Shown one piece after another: positions 1 to 5,126 of a stretch of 5,777 nt of DNA (its first letter is position 1; the number at the start of each line of letters is the position of its first letter). Where the stretch lies: positions 1-5,777 of the forward strand of contig JADLDX010000960.1 in assembly GCA_020846515.1 (NCBI GenBank), given 5' to 3'. Below the pieces are notes generated by a model. That model saw only the letters and a list, made by a program, of their open reading frames with translations, had not been told where the DNA came from and ran no database searches. A program made the position numbers and the translations under genes. This DNA is from Pirellulaceae bacterium. GTDB taxonomy: Bacteria > Planctomycetota > Planctomycetia > Pirellulales > Pirellulaceae.

Positions 1-104
1 ACAGCCAGGTCTGACGGTACGCGCAACGCCCAGGTCGGATCAATGCGAACTTGATCCAGATCCAGCGCGGCCACGTCGGCCGATGATTCGATAACGCTTA
101 CCAT
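1..104 (-). CDS. Probable GspE/PilB-family secretion ATPase, N-terminal fragment (cut by window edge)
   Basis: Only the first 34 codons are visible, beginning MVSVIESSADVAALDLDQ and continuing with VRIDPTWALRVPSDLAV. The start is the ATG at 104-102: an in-frame TGA at 110-108 excludes a longer protein, and the upstream gene ends 15 bases before it, with a weak purine stretch (AAGGG) overlapping that stop. From memory of the family, the pattern ID..WALR.P..LA is typical of the N-terminal domain of type II/IV secretion ATPases in planctomycetes, and an ATPase is the expected next gene after GspL- and GspM-like genes. If so, it is a cytoplasmic hexameric ATPase driving pseudopilus assembly. The Walker motifs are outside the window, so the call rests on a short stretch and on context. 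Confidence 0.6.
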   Translation of the reverse strand, partial: MVSVIESSADVAALDLDQVRIDPTWALRVPSDLA

Positions 105-119
105 GAGTCACGCTGGCCC

Positions 120-806
120 TTAAACCAAAATTGTTAGAATCCACGTGGGCGAACCTTCGTGATCGTCAGAGGTTTCCATCTCCAGCGACACGATGTAAAC
201 ACAAGCCAGTTCGGCCTGCATTTCATTGATCGCGTTTCTGACATCTTCGAACCGACCCCGCAGGGTGACACGTACCGCGCGCCGTGGTCCGTTGTGGTCA
301 GCATCTTGGCCGGCGGGTTCCACCAACGACTGTATGGACTCAGGGTAAATCGCGGGCGGCTTGTTTGCGTTTGAGTTAGACGTGTGGGTATTGCTGCCAG
401 CGCGAGGGGCCATAGCCGCAGGTGCACTCTCGAGGCATTGCAAGCCGTGACGGCTGAGCAGTTCGAGCGTGGCGGATAGTTGCGATGCAGGCGATTGCGT
501 ACCACGCAGTTCCGTCCTCAAGTCGGCACGCTCGGTGACCAAACGCGCGCCGCGTTTCTTGGCTAGATCTAACTCGTCAGTCAACTCTCGCAGTTCTCTA
601 GTGACCGCTGACAGTTGAGTCGCAGCGACTGTGTGTGTAGCTTGACCTCGCTCGGCCTGCTCAATCAGTTTCGCGCGTTTAGCCAACTGCTCGGTGATTT
701 GGTGACTGAGCGGCAGATCGAGCAGTGTGTAATAGGCCAGACCTAGTCCGAGCAATGGCAAGCCGATGCTGCGCCAGTTTTGCCGTTCCCACATCCAGGT
801 GATCAC
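120..806 (-). CDS. PilO/GspM-like inner-membrane assembly platform protein
   Basis: This 228-residue bitopic membrane protein has a short cytoplasmic N-terminus, a membrane segment at about residues 12-30 (IGLPLLGLGLAYYTLL), a long charged coiled coil at about 37-105, and a Ser/Asn/Pro-rich linker at about 130-170. A C-terminal alpha/beta part (about 176-228, RAVRVTLRGRFEDVRNAI then an amphipathic strand) resembles the ferredoxin-like fold of PilO and GspM. In that family the protein pairs with PilN/GspL in the periplasm to form the platform that links the ATPase to the pilus base. The start is GTG at 806, which overlaps the TGA of the upstream gene as GTGA, so the two are probably translationally coupled. 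A GGGAG ribosome site 6 bases upstream supports this start. PilO and GspM cannot be separated from sequence alone. Confidence 0.72.
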   Translation of the reverse strand: MITWMWERQNWRSIGLPLLGLGLAYYTLLDLPLSHQITEQLAKRAKLIEQAERGQATHTVAATQLSAVTRELRELTDELDLAKKRGARLVTERADLRTELRGTQSPASQLSATLELLSRHGLQCLESAPAAMAPRAGSNTHTSNSNANKPPAIYPESIQSLVEPAGQDADHNGPRRAVRVTLRGRFEDVRNAINEMQAELACVYIVSLEMETSDDHEGSPTWILTILV

Positions 807-2218
807 GGTTGTCTCCCGTGCGCTTGGACGCTTGGGGCGGCCTGGTTAACCACGATGTGAGATGGTGGGACGAGGACTAATGGAACAGCGACTGAGGCAC
901 TATGGGCCAGGGTATCGCCGTTTGGTTGTACCAACATAATCTGAAACGACACCAGTCCGTTGCCCGTGAGTTTGGTATCCGCAGGTTGGATCTGCCAATA
1001 GTCCGGCGCCAAGTTTCGCTCGAGCGAGCGCGCCAATTGATGTACCGCATTGCTATCGAGAGCGAATCCGTGAATCACTACGTCATGACCGTCCAGTGTC
1101 CATTGCTTGACCCAACAATTCTCTTGGGCATGCAACGCCAGTGCGTCCAGCAAAGCTTTCCACCGTCGATGCTGTTGGAGGCTCGCGCGTTGAACTGCGG
1201 CCAACTCCTGGGTTAGCTTTGTCTGTTGAGCACGGGCTTGCGACACTTCTTGTCGAAGTTTAGCCAACGATGATTCCGCTGATAACAACTGCTTCTGCTG
1301 AGATTGTTGGGTAGATTGCTGTTGTTCCAGTTGCACGATGGCCTGCTCAATAGTCTGTAATCGCTGCTTTTTGAGCGTATACAAGCCAGCCAGTCCGCTC
1401 ACGGCCAATAGGGCAATACCGGCCTGCATTGACCAGGTACGAAACTGGGCGGTTGTGGCTTGATTGACTTCGATCAGCAATCGATCGGCGCTGTGATCTC
1501 CAGAGACGTTTCGTGCAGCTAGATATCTTGCCCACTCCATACCGAACTGCTGTAGCGCAGCATCGCTGATCTCATCCAGGTCAAAACTGCGCACATCGCT
1601 TTCCGACAGTTGCAGTTTGGCGTCTGGCTGCGCTATCAAAGGCTGGTCGGTGGAGAACTGGTCACTTAGCGCTTGGGCAATGGCAGGGTGGGCTAAGCCA
1701 GCCAATCTGGCGCCGCAGTTCTTGATGGTTGATTCGATGGTCTGCAGATCTTGGTGCGAGACCTGAGTGATCCACCACTGCTGGTCGTGATGGCAATTAG
1801 TTGATGTATCAACTATTGGGCGGTGACCGATATTTGAGGCAAACGCCGAGATACCCGATTGGTTTTCGGCTTCCAGCTTTAGAGCCTGGTCGAGTTCATC
1901 GCGCTGGAGCATGATCGTCACGTCCAGCGGCAAAGTTACTGTCCCGGTCCAGAAGTCACTACTTAAGACCCATATTTTCCGTTGACTTGGTAAGCCAAGT
2001 CTGAGCGATTGGGGTTTCTTGGTCGAATCGCCATCGGGTAATTGAAGGGCCAACGCAACCGAAGGTGCCAGTGCGTTGGATTCTAGTGCCGGACGGCTCC
2101 ATACTTTCTCGACGCGCAGCCGCCCGCCACGACCCGCCAAATCGAGGCGGGCCAGCCGACTGCTGGTCAATAAAAGTAGCGTATGTTGAGCCCCGAACAT
2201 TAGCGTCTGTTTCCCCAA
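803..2218 (-). CDS. GspL-like protein: PilM-like domain fused to PilN-like domain
   Basis: This protein of up to 471 residues has two parts. The N-terminal cytoplasmic part (about 1-258) is a degenerate PilM/GspL actin-like region. Its PilM-type features are KIWVLSSDFWTGTVTLPLD (81-99) and RDELDQALKLEAENQSGI (106-123). A membrane segment follows at about 263-281 (MQAGIALLAVSGLAGLYTL), then a Gln-rich coiled coil at about 285-345. Next is a PilN-like domain at about 350-430, starting RRWKALLDALALHAQENCWV and continuing VVIHGFALDSNAVHQLARSL. A hydrophobic, Pro-containing tail of about 40 residues ends it. The order matches GspL, or PilM plus PilN in one chain, so it should bind the ATPase inside and PilO/GspM outside. 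The first possible start is TTG at 2218, limited by an in-frame TAA at 2227-2225. The ATG at 2200 (MFGAQHTLLLL) is an equally good or better start, giving 465 residues. Neither has a strong ribosome site. Confidence 0.72.
   Translation of the reverse strand: MGKQTLMFGAQHTLLLLTSSRLARLDLAGRGGRLRVEKVWSRPALESNALAPSVALALQLPDGDSTKKPQSLRLGLPSQRKIWVLSSDFWTGTVTLPLDVTIMLQRDELDQALKLEAENQSGISAFASNIGHRPIVDTSTNCHHDQQWWITQVSHQDLQTIESTIKNCGARLAGLAHPAIAQALSDQFSTDQPLIAQPDAKLQLSESDVRSFDLDEISDAALQQFGMEWARYLAARNVSGDHSADRLLIEVNQATTAQFRTWSMQAGIALLAVSGLAGLYTLKKQRLQTIEQAIVQLEQQQSTQQSQQKQLLSAESSLAKLRQEVSQARAQQTKLTQELAAVQRASLQQHRRWKALLDALALHAQENCWVKQWTLDGHDVVIHGFALDSNAVHQLARSLERNLAPDYWQIQPADTKLTGNGLVSFQIMLVQPNGDTLAHSASVAVPLVLVPPSHIVVNQAAPSVQAHGRQP
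813..817 (-). promoter_or_regulatory. Ribosome binding site deciding the GTG start of the PilO/GspM-like gene
   Basis: On the minus strand GGGAG lies 6 bases before the GTG at 806, inside the last codons of the GspL-like gene. It supports the GTG start over the later in-frame ATG at residue 5 (MWERQ). Confidence 0.6.
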
Positions 2219-2274
2219 AAACGCTTACAGCATAATACTCATATGTCTTCGTTCAACGATCACCTGCCCCAAGC

Positions 2275-3201
2275 TTAGCGCAGTTCCATTTCGACTCGAT
2301 TGTCGACGGCTGGATGAACCAACCAGTAATGCACATAACTCTTCATGACGATCGTTTCACCGCCATCCAAGGCGTCATCACTGTCCGTGTCATTCCATAA
2401 AATCGCGCGCATGGCAACTGTTCCATGCAACGTCGAACTACGTCGTACATCGAAACTGCCGCTAGCGGGAACAATTAATAATTGCTCCTCGACGGCACCG
2501 CTGGTGCCGCCAGCTGCGTTGACCCCGTAAAACAGCACCCCCAACTGCTCGGTGCCGGTCGGACTGGGATCGATCCGTAGCCCACTTAGCGCATCAATTT
2601 CAAAAAGTCGACAGACCACATCGCCACGAAAGTCTCGCGCGATAATGGGTACGACCACATTAGCCAGATAACCGCTTTCGTTGCCGATCGAATCACCGTC
2701 AGAACCTGTTGACAGCAGATCCAGGCCGCCGCCGTTGACCGAGAGTAGCGGCTCGCGTCCCCAGCCATCCACTATCTGACTTTGGCCGGCGCCCAGTTGC
2801 AGATAAGGTCCCTGCCATCCACTTGAAAGTGTGACATCGTTAACAGTATCGCGATCGGAATCGAAGTTCTGAATCGTGTGGTCGATCAACGAAACGGGAC
2901 GGGTCAGCAAGTCATCCGCGTCGCTCGGCAACTGCCCTGTATCCGCAGTAAATCCCTGGATGACGACTGGTCCGGTAGCAAACCGACGGGCCGCTTCACC
3001 ACGTATTGCTACTCGCAGATCGTTCAGTACGCGCTGTGTGGCTTCGAAGCGCGCTTGATCGGCGATCGGTTCCAATGAACGAACAGCGACGGTCGAAAGC
3101 ATCGCCAGTATGCCGAGCACGACGACCAATTCGAGCAAGGTAAGTCCGCGTAGAGACCTGCCATTGGCCGGTCGGGCCTTAACGCAGCAAGAGTGAGACA
3201 T
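2275..3201 (-). CDS. Type II secretion/type IV pilus-like prepilin, 308 aa, GspG-like core with extended C-terminus
   Basis: The class III prepilin leader is 19 residues and ends in Arg-Gly, followed by LTLLELVVVLGILAMLSTV. This gives Gly at -1, Leu at +1 and Glu at +5, as expected for prepilin peptidase cleavage and N-methylation. The long N-terminal helix runs to about residue 72. GWQGPYL (128-134) and DGWGREPLL (145-153), followed by LLSTGSDGDSIG (162-173), recall the conserved GspG region. The C-terminal half (about 185-308) is beta-rich by pattern and goes beyond the usual 140-180 residues of GspG. It contains an EF-hand-like acidic loop, DTDSDDALDGGE (271-282), and an earlier run, DSDRDTVND (114-122). 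The start overlaps the end of the previous gene by 23 bases and has AGGAG 9 bases upstream, which makes the ATG at 3201 convincing. It is probably a minor or large pseudopilin, comparable in role to GspH-K, but no exact subtype can be assigned. Confidence 0.8.
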   Translation of the reverse strand: MSHSCCVKARPANGRSLRGLTLLELVVVLGILAMLSTVAVRSLEPIADQARFEATQRVLNDLRVAIRGEAARRFATGPVVIQGFTADTGQLPSDADDLLTRPVSLIDHTIQNFDSDRDTVNDVTLSSGWQGPYLQLGAGQSQIVDGWGREPLLSVNGGGLDLLSTGSDGDSIGNESGYLANVVVPIIARDFRGDVVCRLFEIDALSGLRIDPSPTGTEQLGVLFYGVNAAGGTSGAVEEQLLIVPASGSFDVRRSSTLHGTVAMRAILWNDTDSDDALDGGETIVMKSYVHYWLVHPAVDNRVEMELR

Positions 3202-3730
3202 AAATGTCGTCTCCTGTATTGCCCGCGTTCAGAGCGGCAGTGGCGGTACCCGAGGGAATATCGACTACCCCATTCGGCCCGCCCGAAACGATGCGTACAT
3301 CTTTGATCGTGTCGCCGGGATTCACATATTGTGTTACCAGCAAATGGTTCCAACCATCGATCAAACCCGGACTGCCAGGTGTTGTATTGTCCGTAGCGCT
3401 CAGCAGGTACGGCCCGTTCCAGCCAGTGCGGCTGGTCGGTTCGAAGTCGATCGTCCGCGTACCTGTGACGGGGCTGAAGAACAGCCATTGAATGTCGAAG
3501 CGATTCGGTTCGTCGGCGACGGTAATGACGCCGTCGAGTGTTTCGTGCTTGGTGTCATGCCAATACTGACTGATGGCATCGCGAGTCTCGCTAAGAGTGC
3601 TGCCAGTAACTGAGTGAGCAGCGATGTTGATTTGGTCAGAGCACAGAGGGATGACCAGGCCACCCAAGGCGGCCAGAATAAACAGAACAACGACCAACTC
3701 AGCTAGTGTGAGCGCATTGCGAGTTGCCAT
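3179..3730 (-). CDS. GspG-like pseudopilin, 183 aa
   Basis: The leader is very short, MATRNA, followed by LTLAELVVVLFILAALGGLV, which gives Ala at -1, Leu at +1 and Glu at +5. The membrane/filament helix covers residues 7-28, and the amphipathic helix continues to about 60 (SETRDAISQYWHDTKH). GWNGPYLL (103-110), LIDGWNHLLV (123-132), DVRIVSGGPNGVVD (144-157) and GDDIYVSLLL (173-182) follow the GspG order: a conserved Trp/Gly-Pro-Tyr segment, an Asp-Gly-Trp turn and a C-terminal acidic calcium-loop region. GspG is the major pseudopilin of type II secretion, and its length of about 140-180 residues fits this protein. The ATG at 3730 has only a weak G-rich site upstream (GGGG, 10 bases away). 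The gene overlaps the following pseudopilin gene by 23 bases and sits 147 bases after the previous one. Confidence 0.82.
   Translation of the reverse strand: MATRNALTLAELVVVLFILAALGGLVIPLCSDQINIAAHSVTGSTLSETRDAISQYWHDTKHETLDGVITVADEPNRFDIQWLFFSPVTGTRTIDFEPTSRTGWNGPYLLSATDNTTPGSPGLIDGWNHLLVTQYVNPGDTIKDVRIVSGGPNGVVDIPSGTATAALNAGNTGDDIYVSLLLR
3211..3215 (-). promoter_or_regulatory. Strong ribosome binding site of the 308-aa pseudopilin
   Basis: AGGAG on the minus strand, 9 bases before the ATG at 3201, lies inside the 3' end of the upstream 183-aa gene. It fixes the start and makes the 23-base overlap credible. Confidence 0.65.
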
Positions 3731-3774
3731 GATCGTCGTGCCCCATTTTAGCTCTCCGCCCGACGCGTCAAATT

Positions 3775-3796
3775 GGTCGCACTCCCCAGTGCGACC
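3775..3796 (-). terminator. Hairpin 3 of the intergenic array (attenuator or terminator candidate)
   Basis: A perfect 9-base-pair stem (GGTCGCACT paired with AGTGCGACC) closes a four-base loop. On the minus strand it is followed by AATTTG rather than a true T run, so it is only a partial match to a factor-independent terminator. It lies between the 246-aa and 183-aa pseudopilin genes, about 45 bases before the latter. Confidence 0.5.
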
Positions 3797-3809
3797 GCGT
3801 CACGTGCAA

Positions 3810-3826
3810 GCCAGCTGCCTGCTGGC
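3810..3826 (-). other. Hairpin 2 of the intergenic array
   Basis: A perfect 6-base-pair stem (GCCAGC with GCTGGC) has a 5-base loop and lies only 3 bases from its larger neighbour at 3830-3857. Alone it is weak; its interest comes from being the middle one of three consecutive hairpins. Confidence 0.4.
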
Positions 3827-3829
3827 CGT

Positions 3830-3857
3830 CGGGTGACACCTTTGCAAGTGTCACCCG
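3830..3857 (-). other. Hairpin 1 of the intergenic array, downstream of the first pseudopilin
   Basis: A perfect 10-base-pair stem (CGGGTGACAC with GTGTCACCCG) closes an 8-base loop (3840-3847). It starts about 20 bases after the stop codon of the 246-aa pseudopilin. No T run follows, so it looks more like an mRNA-stabilising or processing hairpin than a simple terminator. Such structures after an abundant pilin gene commonly allow the first gene to be expressed above the rest of the operon; that role is inferred here. Confidence 0.55.
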
Positions 3858-3877
3858 TCGCGAGTTAGACGAATGTC

Positions 3878-4618
3878 TTAGTTGTTGGCGGCGATCTGGA
3901 AGTAGTTGTCCATTTCGGTGCTCAGTCCGGATGCATCGGGAGCCATCACGCCGACCAGCTTGGCACGATCCAGTGCCGTGGCTCCATCGGTGATCTGAAA
4001 GATCGCCAGGAACCGGCAGTAAACAGTTTGTGGATTCATGGTCGAGTCGCGAGGAAAGTGTACTGGTGCATCGAGCATGGTCTTGCCATTCATATCCGAC
4101 AGTGCACCAACACCCAGAACGATATACTTTCCAGCTGTACCGCTGGTCTCCAAACCGAGAGCGACTTGAGTAGCGGGCGACAGTCCCTTGAGCACGGTCG
4201 TATTGGTCAGTAAGGTCGATGTAGGCAGTTCAAATGTACCATCATCGTCAGCGTGGATGCCAACTCGCGTGATACCCGCTGCGTTAAGCGTGGCTAGTGT
4301 GTTGGCATCCAGTGTTACGTCTGCGGTAGCACTGGTCAGACTAGAGATGACTGACCCCAGGTCCTCGCCAGCCAGGTCTTCCATCAGACCGTCCAGGTTT
4401 TCTGGATAGGCCATGTATTGGGCTTCGTAGCGTTGGATGGCCGCTGCGACCTCGCTGATATTCGAGGAAGCGGTGCTACGATTGGTTCGAGCAACCATAT
4501 CGGTGATCGCCGGGATCAGCACGGCAGCCAGTCCGACGAGAATCATTAAGACCACGATGAGTTCCACCAACGTGAAAGCACGTCGACTAGTTAGAGGTCT
4601 AATCAAGTTGGTCTTCAT
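3878..4618 (-). CDS. Type II secretion/type IV pilin-like prepilin, 246 aa (first gene of the cluster)
   Basis: The class III leader of 14 residues, MKTNLIRPLTSRRA, is followed by FTLVELIVVLMILVGLAAVL. This gives the canonical Phe at +1 and Glu at +5, with Ala instead of the usual Gly at -1, which prepilin peptidases tolerate. The N-terminal helix continues to about residue 66 (ISEVAAAIQRYEAQY), then AYPENLDGLMEDL (70-82), a segment position seen in many planctomycete pseudopilins. The remainder is a globular domain including KYIVLGVGALSDMNGKTM (164-181) and DAPVHFPRDS (183-192). The ATG at 4618 has a purine-rich site (AAAGAAG, 7 bases upstream). It is first after a long non-coding region and followed by hairpins, so it may be the most expressed subunit. 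The leader is clear, but assignment to a named subunit (GspG/PilA-like) is not possible. Confidence 0.82.
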   Translation of the reverse strand: MKTNLIRPLTSRRAFTLVELIVVLMILVGLAAVLIPAITDMVARTNRSTASSNISEVAAAIQRYEAQYMAYPENLDGLMEDLAGEDLGSVISSLTSATADVTLDANTLATLNAAGITRVGIHADDDGTFELPTSTLLTNTTVLKGLSPATQVALGLETSGTAGKYIVLGVGALSDMNGKTMLDAPVHFPRDSTMNPQTVYCRFLAIFQITDGATALDRAKLVGVMAPDASGLSTEMDNYFQIAANN

Positions 4619-4641
4619 AGCAATACTTCTTTCTCGGGTGA

Positions 4642-4670
4642 CTGATACCGCAAAATCGTATTTGTGACAA
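4642..4670 (-). promoter_or_regulatory. Candidate sigma-70-type promoter for the pseudopilin cluster
   Basis: On the minus strand TTGTCA (4670-4665, 5 of 6 to TTGACA) is separated by 17 bases from TATCAG (4647-4642, 4 of 6 to TATAAT). Start of transcription would be near 4635, leaving a leader of about 17 bases with the AAAGAAG ribosome site before the ATG at 4618. The -35 box is inside an 11-base odd palindrome, TTTGTCACAAA (4661-4671), which could be fortuitous or a binding site. Planctomycete promoters are poorly defined, so this is a pattern match only. Confidence 0.35.
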
Positions 4671-4890
4671 AGGCGGTAGGGTTTTCTGATTGACTACAGG
4701 GTGATTCCACTTGCTCAATCGAAAAACTCTAGCTTGCCATTAAGCGAGTCCACTCCGAAGAAACAAAAATTGTCAAGTAATTTTGGCCGCCGATGGTGAC
4801 ATCTCTGCACCCCCCCTTGTGGTGTATTTGTGGCTCCGGCACTCCGTGACGGGGCATATTCGGCGTGGATCATAACATGGGCCAAAGACT

Positions 4891-4943
4891 TTGATTTGTA
4901 GCGTAACGGCGCAAGCCGTACGGTGAGTTTCCTAGCAAATCAA
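4891..4943. repeat. Compound hairpin, left module, GCAA tetraloop
   Basis: Outer arms TTGATTTG (4891-4898) and CAAATCAA (4936-4943) are perfectly complementary and are extended by TAG/CTA across one bulged base. Inside, CGT (4902-4904) pairs with ACG (4920-4922), A4905 is bulged, and ACGGC (4906-4910) pairs with GCCGT (4915-4919) around a GCAA loop. Read as plus-strand RNA this is a GNRA tetraloop hairpin. The 25-base core 4900-4924 is repeated in inverted orientation at 4951-4975 with 22 of 25 matches. Confidence 0.6.
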
Positions 4944-4987
4944 CGGCGGTACCGGACGGCTCGCGCCGTTCCGCTTCTAATCCGCCG
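4944..4987. repeat. Compound hairpin, right module, inverted copy with GCGA tetraloop
   Basis: Outer arms CGGCGG (4944-4949) and CCGCCG (4982-4987) enclose the inverted copy of the left core (4951-4975). On the minus strand it reads CGG, bulged A, ACGGC, loop GCGA, GCCGT, CCG. The right module therefore has the same build as the left one, again with a GNRA loop when read on the minus strand. Elements like this are typical of short intergenic repeat families; that it is one in this genome is inference. Confidence 0.6.
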
Positions 4988-5001
4988 CTAGCGCGCTAGC
5001 G
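4986..5001. repeat. Perfect 16-base palindrome
   Basis: CGCTAGCGCGCTAGCG equals its own reverse complement. It adjoins the right hairpin module and is followed by AGCGTACGGT (4998-5007), which equals the left hairpin core with its central 15 bases removed. It may be part of the same repeat element or a protein-binding site. Confidence 0.6.
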
Positions 5002-5054
5002 TACGGTTTAGCCCGACTCATGATCGACGCCGCATATTCGTTTGCGCAGCACGT

Positions 5055-5091
5055 TACAGAAGAATGACGGACGAGTCGCGGAGCGATTCGT
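5055..5091 (-). terminator. Putative argC terminator, distal hairpin copy
   Basis: The same 21-base hairpin (5071-5091) is repeated, followed on the minus strand by CCGTCATTCTTCTG, a weaker T-rich tail. It would act as a second, back-up terminator before the non-coding region. Confidence 0.4.
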
Positions 5092-5092
5092 C

Positions 5093-5126
5093 TACAGAAG
5101 AAAGAACGAGTCGCGGAGCGATTCGT
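5093..5126 (-). terminator. Putative argC terminator, proximal hairpin
   Basis: Directly after the argC stop codon the minus strand forms ACGAATCGC, loop TCC, GCGACTCGT. This is a 9-position stem with one A-C mismatch, followed by the T-rich tail TCTTTCTTCT. This fits a factor-independent terminator of moderate strength. On the plus strand the mismatch becomes a G-T wobble, so the structure could act in both directions. Confidence 0.5.

Larger units (their letters stand above)
4619..5126. other. Non-coding region between argC and the pseudopilin cluster
   Basis: No convincing gene is present in these 508 bases. From right to left they hold the tandem hairpins after argC (5055-5126), a compound hairpin/palindrome element (4891-5007), a stretch at about 4675-4890 in which I see nothing clear beyond a run of seven C (4810-4816) and a weak AAAATT/AATTTT inverted repeat (4766-4784), and a possible promoter (4642-4670). 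No tRNA, riboswitch or transposase remnant was recognised. Confidence 0.6.

Noticed and set aside
902..1216. Plus-strand open frame of 104 codons opposite the GspL-like gene
   Set aside because: It lies fully antisense to the PilN-like domain and coiled coil, with no ribosome site or protein signature of its own.
3024..3488. Minus-strand open frame of 154 codons spanning the junction of two pseudopilin genes
   Set aside because: It is a shifted frame of both; the two pseudopilin frames have clear leaders and GspG-like motifs, and this one has none.
4771..4776. Perfect TTGACA on the minus strand as a -35 box
   Set aside because: No TATAAT-like hexamer is found 15-19 bases downstream, and the hexamer lies in an AT-rich inverted repeat.
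4619..4800. Sigma-54 promoter upstream of the pseudopilin cluster
   Set aside because: No GG-N10-GC arrangement with the TGGCAC...TTGC flanks was found on the minus strand.
4810..4816. Run of seven C as a phase-variation tract
   Set aside because: It lies far from any start codon and does not sit in a promoter spacer that I can support.
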